Shown piece after piece: positions 23,971-32,265 of a stretch of 64,000 nt of DNA (position 1 is the stretch's first letter; the number at the start of each line of letters is the position of its first letter). The notes under the pieces are model-generated. The model ran no database searches. It saw nothing but the letters and a program-made list of their open reading frames with translations, and had not been told where the DNA came from. This DNA is from Mycolicibacterium senegalense (GTDB taxonomy: Bacteria > Actinomycetota > Actinomycetes > Mycobacteriales > Mycobacteriaceae). The stretch covers positions 3,286,001 through 3,350,000 of the forward strand of contig NZ_CP081000.1 in assembly GCF_019645875.1 (NCBI RefSeq), given 5' to 3'. The position numbers and the translations under genes were made by a program.

Positions 23971-24399
23971 TCAGTCTGCTCGGTCTTCTATGGTGACCGG
24001 GATGTGCTGGTAGCGGCCGGGAGGTGGCGGGGACGGGTAATCGTCGGGCGGCGGAGTATCCGGCCCGCCGCCGGGCGGCGGGCTACCCCCGCCGGGTCCG
24101 TTATCCGGCCCGTCCGGCCCGGTTCCGTCATCTCGCCCATCGTCGAGGACGGCACGGATCACCGTCAGCAGGGCCACGCTGTGCTCGGCGATCACCGACA
24201 GCAGCGGGTGCTGCTCACCGTTGACCACCGCCGCCAGGGCGCACACCGGACACCACACCTGCTGACACTTGCCCGGGTTGCCGTCGGCCGATGCCGCGAA
24301 GTTGGCCGCCGCCAACCGCACCGCCGGATCAAGCCGGTCGAGGATGTCCTGCGCCAATTGCCGCAGCTCCGAACCCAGTTCGGGATGAGGTCCCGTCAT
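23971..24399 (-). CDS. Conserved Cys-motif protein (Rv2183c-like)
   Basis: 142 aa. The N-terminal half is helical (PELGSELRQLAQDILDRL) and leads to a Cys cluster KCQQVWCPVC, followed by a helix near ALLTVIRAVL; the rest is a Gly/Pro/Asp-rich tail. No enzyme family is recognised. The cysteines could bind metal. ATG 24399 overlaps the ATPase stop (ATGA), so the two are made together. Function unknown. Confidence 0.8.
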   Translation of the reverse strand: MTGPHPELGSELRQLAQDILDRLDPAVRLAAANFAASADGNPGKCQQVWCPVCALAAVVNGEQHPLLSVIAEHSVALLTVIRAVLDDGRDDGTGPDGPDNGPGGGSPPPGGGPDTPPPDDYPSPPPPGRYQHIPVTIEDRAD

Positions 24400-25679
24400 G
24401 CCGGCCACACCTCCGGATTCGGACGAAAACGTACCGTCAGCTCACTGCCCCGCAGTTGCGCGTCCGTCACGACGCACCGACGCAGGACCGAGGCCAACCG
24501 CACCCGGCGCCGCATGCCCGCAACGCCGATGATCAAGTCGTCATCGACACGACCCAACGTGAGGTCGGCCGAATCGATCTGCGGCAACTCTAGCCGCAAC
24601 CGGTATACCGCTTCGAGTCCAGACCCCGACTCGCGGTCGACGACGGGCCGCAACGGGCCCGGCGGCGCCGACCCGTCCCGCCGTCGCGCGCGATCGATCA
24701 GTTCACCCAGCGCCTTGGGGCCGATCGGCTCCCCCGGCACGTGCGGCACGAGCACCAACTGCACGTCACCGATGGCGGCGTCGAGACCGTCGAGCACCGC
24801 CTGCTGTTCGGCGATCCGCTCGGTGTACCAGTCGAACGCGGGATGGGCGGGAAGGTTCTGGTACTCGAACGAATCATCCTGCACCAAAATCTGATTGACG
24901 ATGATCTCGCTCACCTCGACGCCCATCAGGGCAAGCGATCCCAACGTCCGCGAAGCTTCGGCCGCCACCACCCGCTCCGGAGTGAGCACCAGGTGGGCGC
25001 TCACCCGGGATCCGTCGGTGAGCAGCGCGCCAAGCTTGCGAATACCGGCGTCCACACGTTCGATCAGTGCGACGATGGCCGCGCTGACCGCGTCCGGCGA
25101 GCCCGACAGGCGACGATGCCGTGGCCAGGCCCGCTCCAGGTACAGCCCGAACGTTTCCGGCAGCGTGAGCATCCGCAACGCGTCGGCGGTCGAGGCGCAG
25201 TCCACGACCACGTGATCCCAGCGTCCGGAATCGGCCAGCTCTCCGACCTCGTGCAGCCCGAGCACTTCCTGAATTCCGGGAAGCGCCGAAAGTTCTTCCG
25301 GTGCAATGTCTCCCAGATCCGAATCGGGGAAGCGAGCTGCCAGCGGCCCGGCTGTCTGAACCCAGCGGGCACTCAGCAGAGCCAGCGTGTCGAGCGCAAG
25401 GGCATCGAGGGTCCCGCCCGCTTCGGGCAGCCCGGAGTCCAGATCGCTGAGCACCCGGGTGGAAGCACGCAGACCCGTTGGGGCAAGCGTGATCCCGAGT
25501 ACATCGCCGGTGGAATGGGCTTGATCGGTGGACACGATCAGCACCCGACGGCCGGACGCGGCGTCCCGGACCGCGGTGGCCGTCGCCAGCGTCGACTTAC
25601 CGACCCCGCCCTTGCCGACGAAAAGGCTGATTTTCGCGGGGTTCGCGGGGGAAGGTGCGTTCCCGTCCGGCGAACTCAC
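24396..25679 (-). CDS. ArsA/Get3-like ATPase (Rv2184c-like)
   Basis: 427 aa, deviant Walker A ATPase of the SIMIBI class. The loop FVGKGGVGKSTLA is near residues 20-32, with the signature Lys before GGVGK; STDQAHS is the Switch I/A-loop of ArsA/Get3, and VVDCASTADALRML is the Walker B/Switch II region. There is one ATPase domain, so it would act as a dimer. The C-terminal part is unlike arsenite pumps, and no arsenic genes are nearby. GTG 25679 overlaps the SRPBCC stop (GTGA). A client-targeting or lipid-related role is inference. Confidence 0.88.
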   Translation of the reverse strand: MSSPDGNAPSPANPAKISLFVGKGGVGKSTLATATAVRDAASGRRVLIVSTDQAHSTGDVLGITLAPTGLRASTRVLSDLDSGLPEAGGTLDALALDTLALLSARWVQTAGPLAARFPDSDLGDIAPEELSALPGIQEVLGLHEVGELADSGRWDHVVVDCASTADALRMLTLPETFGLYLERAWPRHRRLSGSPDAVSAAIVALIERVDAGIRKLGALLTDGSRVSAHLVLTPERVVAAEASRTLGSLALMGVEVSEIIVNQILVQDDSFEYQNLPAHPAFDWYTERIAEQQAVLDGLDAAIGDVQLVLVPHVPGEPIGPKALGELIDRARRRDGSAPPGPLRPVVDRESGSGLEAVYRLRLELPQIDSADLTLGRVDDDLIIGVAGMRRRVRLASVLRRCVVTDAQLRGSELTVRFRPNPEVWPA

Positions 25680-26113
25680 TCAGCCTCTACTCGTTTCTTG
25701 AGGTCTTTGAGTGCGGTGTCGGTGAGCCGCCGCTCGGCTTTGCGTTTGAGCAGACCGATCATCGGGATCATCAGGTCGACCGACAGCTCATACGTCACCT
25801 CGGTGCCAGATCCCTTGGGCGCCAAGCGGTATGTCCCCTCCAGCGCCCGCAACAGCGAACTGGACACCAGTGACCAGGTGACGGACTTACGGTCGGCGGG
25901 CCAGACGTAGGCCAGCACCATGGTGTCTTTGAGCACCGCGGCGTCGAGCACGAGCCTGGCGGTCTTGGGATTGCCCTGCGGGTCCGTCTCGAGGACCTCG
26001 GCTTCTTTGTATTCGGCGACCCATTGCGGGTACGAGCCGATATCGGCGATGACATCCATCACCGTCGCCGGATCAGCGTCGATGTAGATGGTCTGTGTCG
26101 TCTTGTCGGCCAC
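25676..26113 (-). CDS. SRPBCC (START-like) protein (Rv2185c-like)
   Basis: 145 aa, helix-grip lipid/ligand-binding fold. MADKTTQTIYIDADP begins the first strand, YPQWVAEYKEAEVLE follows, SSLLRALEGTYRLAPKGSGTEVTYEL are core strands, and a C-terminal helix (RKAERRLTDTALKDLKKRV) closes the cavity. There are two GTG candidates six bases apart; I use 26113 because GGAGAAGG lies 8 bases before it and the length then fits the orthologue. It is coupled to the ATPase gene downstream. The ligand is unknown. Confidence 0.87.
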   Translation of the reverse strand: MADKTTQTIYIDADPATVMDVIADIGSYPQWVAEYKEAEVLETDPQGNPKTARLVLDAAVLKDTMVLAYVWPADRKSVTWSLVSSSLLRALEGTYRLAPKGSGTEVTYELSVDLMIPMIGLLKRKAERRLTDTALKDLKKRVEAE

Positions 26114-26191
26114 CGCCACACCCTTCTCCCCACCCCACGGGGCTGCCCTGGCTCTCGGGAGAGAAATCTACCCTCCTGTCGGGGGACCCGG

Positions 26192-26581
26192 TCAGGCCAG
26201 TCGGGACACCCCGACCGGTCGAGCGGCCTCAAGGCGCTGCTTGATCCCGAACGACATCGTCTTGCCCGCGACCCGGCGCTGGTGGTTCATCTTTGCCAGA
26301 TCCATCTGGGCCAACTGCTTGGCCGTGGCGCCCGACGGTTCGGCGTGCAGGAAGTAATGCAGCACCACACCGTCCATCACCTCCTCGAGCCAGACCTCCA
26401 TGGTGCCGGTCAACGCACCGGTCACGTTCCAGCGGTGGCCCTTCTCGGCGCGGTCCTCGACAACCTTGAGCACCAGGTCGGGCCACCACCGCCGCCAGCT
26501 GGCCGGGTCGGCGACCGCGGCGCCCACGGCCGCCGGATCGGCGCACACGAACGTCTCGTCGGCGATCTGAATGCTGTTCAT
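26192..26581 (-). CDS. SRPBCC-family protein (Rv2186c-like)
   Basis: 129 aa. MNSIQIADETFVCADPAAVGAAVADPASWRRWWPDL is the first strand and helix of a polyketide cyclase/START-like domain; VWLEEVMDGVVLHYFLHAEP are inner strands, and the end has a helical segment with GIKQRLE. It lies 78 bases upstream of the other SRPBCC gene on the same strand. No catalytic residues are evident, so ligand binding is more likely than catalysis. Divergent from fadD15. Confidence 0.82.
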   Translation of the reverse strand: MNSIQIADETFVCADPAAVGAAVADPASWRRWWPDLVLKVVEDRAEKGHRWNVTGALTGTMEVWLEEVMDGVVLHYFLHAEPSGATAKQLAQMDLAKMNHQRRVAGKTMSFGIKQRLEAARPVGVSRLA

Positions 26582-26676
26582 CGCGGACTAGCTTCACATA
26601 TGCCTGATCGTCTGCCTACCGCGGCCGACTAGGCTGACGCGCAAAGCCGGTATCGCAAGCCTGGGAGGGCAAGATC

Positions 26677-28473
26677 GTGCGTGAGTTCAGTGTGCCCGCG
26701 TCTTTTACCGTCGACGAGCACGACAGCATCGTCGGTTCGGTATCCGCGCACGCGGCCGACAGCCCTGACCACGTCATCTTCCGGCGCCTGGTCAACGGCA
26801 CCTGGACCGACGTGACCTGCGCCGAAGCAGCCGACCAGATCCGGTCGGTGGCGTTGGGCCTGATCGCGGAGGGCATCGCACCCGGTGATCGCGTGGCGAT
26901 TCTGTCGGCCACGCGCTACGAGTGGCCGATCATCGATTTCGCGATCCTGTCGGTGGGTGCGGTGACCGTGCCGATCTACGAGACTTCCTCGGCCGAACAG
27001 GTGCGGTTCGTCCTCGACAATTCCGCGGCGAAGATCATCTTCGCCGAGACCGACGGGCACGCCGAGACGGTCGAACAGCTCCGCGGCCAGCTGCCCGAGC
27101 TGGGGAAGGTGCTGCGGATCGACGGCACCGGAACACCCGCACTGGAGGCCATGGCCGAGGCCGGAAAATCGGCCGACGCCGCCGAGCTGGACAAGCGGCT
27201 GGCCGGCATCCGGTCGGCCGATCCGGCCACCCTCATCTACACCTCGGGAACCACCGGCCAGCCCAAGGGCTGCCAGCTGACCCACTCGAACCTGCTCTAC
27301 GAGATCCGGGGCGCCAAGGCCTGCTTCCCCACCGAGCTGGCTCCGGGTGAACGGATGCTGGTGTTCCTGCCGCTGGCCCATGTGTTGGCGCGGGCCATCA
27401 CCATCGCGGCCTTCACCAACAAGGTGACGCTCGGCTTCACCAGCGACATCAAGAACCTGGTCCCGACCTTCGGCATCTTCAAGCCCACGCTGGTGGTCTC
27501 GGTGCCCCGTGTGTTCGAGAAGGTCTACAACACGGCCGAGCAGAACGCCCGCAACGACGGCAAGGGCAAGATCTTCGCGACCGCCGCCGACACGGCGATC
27601 GAGTGGAGTAAAGCCCAGGATACCGGTGGTGCCGGCCTGTTGCTCCGCGCCAAGCACGCGCTGTTCGACAAGCTGGTCTACGGCAAGCTGCGGGCGGCTC
27701 TGGGCGGGGAATGCCGCGCGGCGATCTCCGGCGGCGCACCGCTGGGCGCGCGGCTGGGCCACTTCTATCGCGGTGTGGGACTGAGCATCTACGAGGGCTA
27801 CGGCCTCACCGAGACCAGCGCGGCCATCACCGTCAACCGGGTCAACGACCTGAAGGTCGGCTCCGTCGGCAAGCTGATGCCCGGCAACAGCATGCGCATC
27901 GCCGAGGACGGCGAGTTGCTGGTCAAGGGCGGCGTGGTGTTCAGCGGTTACTGGGGCAATGAAGCCGAGACCAACGCGGTGTTCACCGACGGCTGGTTCC
28001 ACACCGGCGATCTGGGTGCCATCGACGACGACGGCTTCCTGACCATCGTCGGGCGCAAGAAGGAGATCATCGTCACCGCCGGCGGCAAGAACGTCGCACC
28101 GGCGCTGCTCGAGGACCGGCTGCGGGCCCACCCGCTGATCAGCCAGGCGATGGCCGTCGGCGATCAGCAGCCGTTCATCGCCGCGCTCATCACCATCGAC
28201 CCGGAAGCGTTCCCGGGCTGGAAGCAGCGCAACGGGAAGGACCCCGCCGCCTCGGTGGGCGACCTGGCCGACGACCCGGACCTGCTCGCCGAGATCGACC
28301 TGGCGGTCAAGGAAGCCAACCAGGCGGTGTCGCACGCCGAGTCGATCCGCAAGTTCCGGATCCTGCCCGTCGATTTCACCGAGGACACCGGTGAGCTGAC
28401 CCCGACGCTGAAGGTCAAGCGCAAGGTGGTGGCCGAGAAGTTCGCCACCGACATCGCCGCGCTCTACGGCTGA
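26677..28473 (+). CDS. fadD15: Long-chain fatty-acyl-CoA ligase FadD15
   Basis: ANL-superfamily adenylate-forming enzyme, 598 aa, activating long-chain fatty acids to acyl-CoA. The AMP-binding P-loop is [22 protein letters not shown] is the adenine-binding motif; GWFHTGDLG and [15 protein letters not shown] mark the hinge and the C-terminal domain with the catalytic Lys nearby. It starts at GTG 26677 after GGGAGGG. A TAGGCT hexamer at 26630-26635 may be its -10. It sits between two phospholipid/PIM genes. Confidence 0.93.
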   Translation: MREFSVPASFTVDEHDSIVGSVSAHAADSPDHVIFRRLVNGTWTDVTCAEAADQIRSVALGLIAEGIAPGDRVAILSATRYEWPIIDFAILSVGAVTVPIYETSSAEQVRFVLDNSAAKIIFAETDGHAETVEQLRGQLPELGKVLRIDGTGTPALEAMAEAGKSADAAELDKRLAGIRSADPATLIYTSGTTGQPKGCQLTHSNLLYEIRGAKACFPTELAPGERMLVFLPLAHVLARAITIAAFTNKVTLGFTSDIKNLVPTFGIFKPTLVVSVPRVFEKVYNTAEQNARNDGKGKIFATAADTAIEWSKAQDTGGAGLLLRAKHALFDKLVYGKLRAALGGECRAAISGGAPLGARLGHFYRGVGLSIYEGYGLTETSAAITVNRVNDLKVGSVGKLMPGNSMRIAEDGELLVKGGVVFSGYWGNEAETNAVFTDGWFHTGDLGAIDDDGFLTIVGRKKEIIVTAGGKNVAPALLEDRLRAHPLISQAMAVGDQQPFIAALITIDPEAFPGWKQRNGKDPAASVGDLADDPDLLAEIDLAVKEANQAVSHAESIRKFRILPVDFTEDTGELTPTLKVKRKVVAEKFATDIAALYG

Positions 28474-28484
28474 TCCCCGCGGGC

Positions 28485-29627
28485 TCAGCCCGAGAGCAGC
28501 CCGGTCAACCGGGCGCCCTGGGAGCGCCACTGCCAGTTGTCGACTGCCCAGTGGCGTCCCGCCACCCCCATCGCGGCGGCGCGACCGGGATCGGCCAGTA
28601 CGTCGGAAACGGCGGACGCGACGGCTCCGACATCATTGCCGTCCACGACGGTGCCGGTCTCGCCGTCCAGCACGGTTTCCGGTGCCCCGCCTGAGGTTCC
28701 GGCGACCACCGGCACACCACACGCCGAGGCCTCCAGGTAGACGATGCCCAGTCCCTCGACGTCCAGGCCCGCCCCGCGGGTACGGCACGGCATGGCGAAC
28801 ACGTCGGCCATCGCATGGTGAGCGGGCAGTTCCGCCCCCGGCACCGCCCCGGTGAAGGTGACGTCAGCGGCCACGTCGTGCTTGTGCGCGAGTTGCTCGA
28901 GGGTCTTGAGATACGGTCCCCCGCCGACGACGACCAATGCGGCGTCGGGAACGCGGCGCCGGATGGCCGGCCAGGCGCGGATCAGCGTGTCCTGGCCCTT
29001 GCGCGGGACAAGCCGCGACAAGCACACCACCACCGGACGTCGGCCCAGCCCGTAGCGGGCACGCAACTCGGCCCGGGCCACCGGGTCGGGAACGAAGCGG
29101 TCGGTGTCGACGCCGGGCGAGAGACGTTCCAGCGCCGCATGAGGACCGAACGCCGAGGCGAACCGGCTGCGGGTGTAGCGGCTGATGAATGTCACGACGT
29201 CGGCGTCGTCGCCGATACGGCGCAACGCGGCTCGCGCCACCGGAAGCATCGACCAGCCGACCTCGTGGCCGTGGGTGCTCGCGACGATGCGCCGGGCTCC
29301 GGCTCGCCGGGCCAGGGGGCCGAGCAGCGCCAGCGGCGCCGCTGCCCCGAACCACACCGTCTCGATGTCGTTCTCGGCGATCAACCGTTGCATGCGGGTC
29401 GCGACGGTCGGCTCGGGCAGCATCAGCGTCGTAGGGTGGCGCACCACCCGGTATCCGTCCGCGGCCGCCCGGTCGTCGAAATCCGGTGCACCCTTCCATT
29501 TCGGTGCATACACCATGAGTTCGTGCGAGCCGTCGCGTACCAACTCCCCGACGAACGCTTCCAGATACGACTGGATGCCGCCGCGGCGCGGTGGAAAATC
29601 GTTGGTGACCAACAAAACCCGCGTCAT
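28485..29627 (-). CDS. pimB: GDP-mannose-dependent PIM mannosyltransferase PimB'
   Basis: GT4 family, GT-B fold, 380 aa. It adds the alpha-1,6-mannose that turns PIM1 into PIM2 on the cytoplasmic face of the membrane. N-terminal NDFPPRRGGIQSYLEAF is the acceptor-side Gly loop; STHGHEVGWSMLP, SRLVPRKGQD and GLGIVYLEASACGVPVVAG (with the E-x7-E type nucleotide-sugar motif) define the donor domain. It ends 11 bases from the convergent fadD15 stop. No clear ribosome site precedes ATG 29627. Confidence 0.92.
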   Translation of the reverse strand: MTRVLLVTNDFPPRRGGIQSYLEAFVGELVRDGSHELMVYAPKWKGAPDFDDRAAADGYRVVRHPTTLMLPEPTVATRMQRLIAENDIETVWFGAAAPLALLGPLARRAGARRIVASTHGHEVGWSMLPVARAALRRIGDDADVVTFISRYTRSRFASAFGPHAALERLSPGVDTDRFVPDPVARAELRARYGLGRRPVVVCLSRLVPRKGQDTLIRAWPAIRRRVPDAALVVVGGGPYLKTLEQLAHKHDVAADVTFTGAVPGAELPAHHAMADVFAMPCRTRGAGLDVEGLGIVYLEASACGVPVVAGTSGGAPETVLDGETGTVVDGNDVGAVASAVSDVLADPGRAAAMGVAGRHWAVDNWQWRSQGARLTGLLSG

Positions 29628-29675
29628 CGCGGCTGACTGCCATCTGCGACCCGTTCCCTGCCCATCGGGGCAAGG

Positions 29676-30479
29676 CTATCCCGTCAACCAGTGTCGCCAA
29701 CCGGTGACCACGACGTCGAGGTCGGCGCCCAGCGTCTCGCGGACCGCCGTGGCCACATCGGGATGGCCGGGTCCGCAGGCGCTCAGATAGAGCTCACGCA
29801 GCTTCGGCACCCCGTAGGCGTCGGCCACGTAGCGGCTGAACCACCAGGCCCGGTCATAGGCCAGGCTGCGGACGGCCCCGGGTGTGTCGAGGTCCGCATC
29901 GGTGGGCAGCTGGGCCGGTACCTCAGCCTGCGCGGGCACTGCGGTGGCCGGCCGGCCGACATAGTCGGCCACTCCCTCGGTCAGCCAGCGCGGTGCATCG
30001 GCTGCCGTCGAGAACCGGGCAGCGTAATGGAACAGCTCGTGGCGCAACACGATTCGCAACGCGGCCGGACTCATCTGGGCTGCGCCGGGAGCAAACATGA
30101 TCCGCTGGGTAGTCGTGGTCGCGGCGATGTCGGCGGCGCCGCCGGCCAGCACCCGGAACTGCTGATCGGAGCCGGCGACAGCGATCTCGATGTCCCGCCG
30201 CCAATCCGGGCCCCAGAACGCGGTCACCGCAGCGGCAGCGCCGGGAAGTTCGGCAGCGAGCCGCTGAGGCAGGTCCGAGGACTGGGCGCCGTCGAGGACG
30301 AGCAGCCGCGCGGAACGCCCGTCGGGTAACACCATCGAAGTGACCGGGTCCGGTGGTGGCGGGGCGGCAGGAGCAGCCGTGAGCTGCGATGGTGCGGGTG
30401 GCGACGGCGCGGGCGACGCAGCCGTGAAGAGCAGTGCCGCTGCCAGTAGGAATTCCACCAGCAACAGTGCGGCCAACAA
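29676..30479 (-). CDS. Membrane-anchored metallopeptidase-like protein (Rv2189c position)
   Basis: About 267 aa. Basic residues, a hydrophobic segment (about 1-20) and an Ala/Pro linker precede an extracytoplasmic domain with HELFHYAARF (HExxH at 147-151) and LTEGVADYVG, whose Glu168 is the expected third zinc ligand, as in the peptidase MA family. WWFSRYVADAYG follows. Substrate unknown; adjacency to ripC suggests a cell-wall role. The start is uncertain: TTG 30479 is used, but the frame continues upstream through a 15-bp duplication to the ripC stop, with no ATG or GTG. Confidence 0.72.
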   Translation of the reverse strand: MLAALLLVEFLLAAALLFTAASPAPSPPAPSQLTAAPAAPPPPDPVTSMVLPDGRSARLLVLDGAQSSDLPQRLAAELPGAAAAVTAFWGPDWRRDIEIAVAGSDQQFRVLAGGAADIAATTTTQRIMFAPGAAQMSPAALRIVLRHELFHYAARFSTAADAPRWLTEGVADYVGRPATAVPAQAEVPAQLPTDADLDTPGAVRSLAYDRAWWFSRYVADAYGVPKLRELYLSACGPGHPDVATAVRETLGADLDVVVTGWRHWLTG

Positions 30480-30503
30480 CCGCCTGCGGGTACTCAGAGG
30501 GAA

Positions 30504-30533
30504 ACCGCTATCGGATCGACCGCTATCGGATCG
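30504..30533. repeat. 15-bp perfect tandem duplication
   Basis: ACCGCTATCGGATCG occurs twice back to back (30504-30518 and 30519-30533), between the ripC stop and the metallopeptidase-like gene. The length is a multiple of three, so it repeats five codons if the frame is translated. Confidence 0.85.
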
Positions 30534-30535
30534 GC

Positions 30536-31672
30536 TCAGTAGCGGCGAACATTGTGGATCGGCGCATTGTTGACCGGGGCAACCCTGACCGGGGTCCCGT
30601 AGGTCGACGCGTGCACCATCATGCCGTCACCGATGTAGATGCCCACGTGCGACGCATCGGAGTAATAGGTCACCACGTCGCCCGGCTGCATCGAATCCAT
30701 CGACACCGGCTGACCGCCACGGGCCATGGCCTGGCTCGAATGCGGCAGTGAGATCCCGGCGTGCTGGAACGCCCACATCACCAGGCCTGAGCAGTCGAAG
30801 GAGCTGGGACCGGCCGCGCCCCAGGAATACGGCGAGCCGATGCGGCTCAGTGCCGCCTGGATGACTGTGCCCGAATGGCCACCGCCCCCGTCGGGCAGAG
30901 CACCCTCAGGCGGGGCGACGTCGCCGGGCGGGATGCCGTTCGGCGGGTCAGCTAATACGGCAGGATCCTGCGCCGGCGGCAACGCTTCGGGCGCGGGCAC
31001 CGGCGGGGTCGGCGGCAGAGCCGACATCGCGTCCCGCTGAGCCGGGCTCAACGCCTGGTACTGCGACTTCACGATCGCGATCTGAACCTGCAGCTGACTT
31101 TGCTTGGATTGCAGGTCGGCGCGCACTGCGGCGGCCTGCTCGGCCGCTGTCTTGGCGTCGGCGGCTGATTTCGCCGACTCCTTCTCCGCCAACGCGGCCT
31201 TCTCACCCATCGAGCGGAAGTTCTTCATCTGCGCCGACATCTCGGTCGCCATCACCCGCTGCACGGCGAGCTGCTCGATCAGCTGCTGCGGTGAGCCGGC
31301 GGTCAAGATCGCGTCAACCCCAGAGGTACGGCCGCCCATGTACTGGGCCGCAGCTACCTTGTTGACCGAAGACTGGAAGGTAGCCAGCTGCGACTTGGCC
31401 TGATCGACGGCCGCGGCGTCGTCGGCGTGCTTCTTTTCCGCACTTTCTTGTGCGGCAAGCTTGTTGTTGAGATCGAGCTGCGCCGAGTGCATCGCCTCAG
31501 TGGTCTGCTCGGCCTGACGGGACAGCTCATTGAGCTTTGCCAGCGCATCATCGCCCGGGTCGGCGTGCGAACTGGTGGCCAGCAATCCGGATATCAAGGT
31601 CAAGCCCGCTATTGCACCTGCAATGGGTCGCTTGACACGACTTGTGGGCCGGTGCGCGCGCTCGTGCCTCAA
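30536..31672 (-). CDS. ripC: NlpC/P60 peptidoglycan endopeptidase RipC
   Basis: 378 aa, secreted. A signal segment (about 14-37, ending SSHA) precedes a long coiled coil (about 42-205, LSRQAEQTTEAMHSAQL), a Pro-rich linker (about 218-262), and an NlpC/P60 domain with catalytic Cys294 (SFDCSGLVMW), His342 (DASHVGIY) and His354. The coiled coil resembles the FtsEX-binding arm of RipC and PcsB, which keeps the hydrolase inactive until FtsEX acts. TTG 31672 gives a length close to Rv2190c. A TTGGAC/TAACCT promoter lies upstream. Confidence 0.9.
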   Translation of the reverse strand: MRHERAHRPTSRVKRPIAGAIAGLTLISGLLATSSHADPGDDALAKLNELSRQAEQTTEAMHSAQLDLNNKLAAQESAEKKHADDAAAVDQAKSQLATFQSSVNKVAAAQYMGGRTSGVDAILTAGSPQQLIEQLAVQRVMATEMSAQMKNFRSMGEKAALAEKESAKSAADAKTAAEQAAAVRADLQSKQSQLQVQIAIVKSQYQALSPAQRDAMSALPPTPPVPAPEALPPAQDPAVLADPPNGIPPGDVAPPEGALPDGGGGHSGTVIQAALSRIGSPYSWGAAGPSSFDCSGLVMWAFQHAGISLPHSSQAMARGGQPVSMDSMQPGDVVTYYSDASHVGIYIGDGMMVHASTYGTPVRVAPVNNAPIHNVRRY

Positions 31673-31731
31673 GTTTTCGTCCTCACAACTGGCGATGGCG
31701 AGCCGCCTCGAACTGCTCTTAGGTCTCAGAT

Positions 31732-31761
31732 AGGTTACGAAACGGCATCGGGCTTGTCCAA
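31732..31761 (-). promoter_or_regulatory. Putative ripC promoter
   Basis: TTGGAC (-35, 31761-31756), an 18-base spacer and TAACCT (-10, 31737-31732) on the minus strand, giving a leader of about 55-60 bases before ripC. The surrounding 150 bases are AT-rich for this genome. Confidence 0.5.
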
Positions 31762-31824
31762 CAGAAGCTGCAAATTTAACAGCCCTCTCTGGGAATTTTC
31801 CTGTGGACGAAGCGTTGCGTGTCG

Positions 31825-32091
31825 TCAGGCGACTCCGGTCCGGCCATCTCGGTGAATCGGCACGAGCCGCAGCCGCGGCGCGAGGCCCACGTCAGCGAGC
31901 ACTTCCAGCGCCGCACGCTCGTCGTCGAGCAAAGTTTCGGGGACGCCGAGCAACACGCTCACGACGCAGTCCTGACAGCCCGGGCCGCGTACCGCGCAGT
32001 CGTCACAGTCGATGGTCACGCTGCCGGTGTCCCGCTCGTGTGGGCGAGGCTCGTCGGCGTAGGACCAGTTGTCCTGCCGCACTCCGCTCAT
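31825..32091 (-). CDS. Small four-cysteine protein, unknown function
   Basis: 88 aa from ATG 32091. The key feature is a paired CxxC cluster, IDCDDCAVRGPGCQDCVV (Cys29, 32, 39, 42), likely a zinc or iron-sulfur knuckle. SVLLGVPETLLDDERAALEVLADVGLAPRLRLVP follows in two pieces, a helix and a strand-like end. Similar short proteins are common in actinobacteria (from memory). AAAGGA lies 9 bases before the ATG and TAGCGT (32128-32123) is a plausible -10. The frame stays open much further upstream, antisense to the nuclease gene, but that part is not coding. Confidence 0.75.
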   Translation of the reverse strand: MSGVRQDNWSYADEPRPHERDTGSVTIDCDDCAVRGPGCQDCVVSVLLGVPETLLDDERAALEVLADVGLAPRLRLVPIHRDGRTGVA

Positions 32092-32122
32092 CTTGACCGT
32101 CCTTTCGATCGGTGTTGGGCGC

Positions 32123-32128
32123 ACGCTA
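32123..32128 (-). promoter_or_regulatory. -10 hexamer TAGCGT, four-cysteine protein gene
   Basis: TAGCGT fits TANNNT and would give a leader of about 25 bases carrying the AAAGGA ribosome site. Its -35 side falls in the adjacent direct repeats. Confidence 0.4.
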
Positions 32129-32138
32129 TCGCCGCGCA

Positions 32139-32220
32139 CCGACAAGTAGCGGAGCGGATTGGAGCGGGGACCCGACAAGTAGCGGAGCGGATTGGAGCGA
32201 TTGCACCGACAAGCAGCGCG
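32139..32220. repeat. 28-bp direct repeats in a divergent promoter region
   Basis: Two identical 28-bp copies (32139-32166 and 32172-32199), starting CCGACAAGTAGCGG and ending GGATTGGAGCG, plus a partial third copy from 32206 (CCGACAAG, then diverging). The period is 33-34 bp, about three helical turns. They fill the space between the four-cysteine gene and the nuclease gene. Confidence 0.9.
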
Positions 32221-32259
32221 CGGGCGGCGAGCTTGTCCGGGTTTGTCGGGGGCAGTGCC

Positions 32260-32265
32260 TACCGT
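32260..32265 (+). promoter_or_regulatory. -10 hexamer TACCGT, nuclease gene (leaderless)
   Basis: TACCGT ends 7 bases before ATG 32273, with no ribosome site. The predicted transcript starts at the ATG. Confidence 0.55.

Noticed and set aside
24396..25679. Arsenite-resistance ATPase
   Set aside because: One ATPase domain, no arsB/arsC/arsR nearby, and a context of lipid genes.
26629..28530. 633-codon minus-strand frame opposite fadD15
   Set aside because: FadD15 motifs on the plus strand are complete; the antisense product is low-complexity Gly/Arg/His/Val sequence.
32139..32220. Direct repeats as a CRISPR array
   Set aside because: Only two full copies with 5-6 base spacers, no cas genes and no leader.
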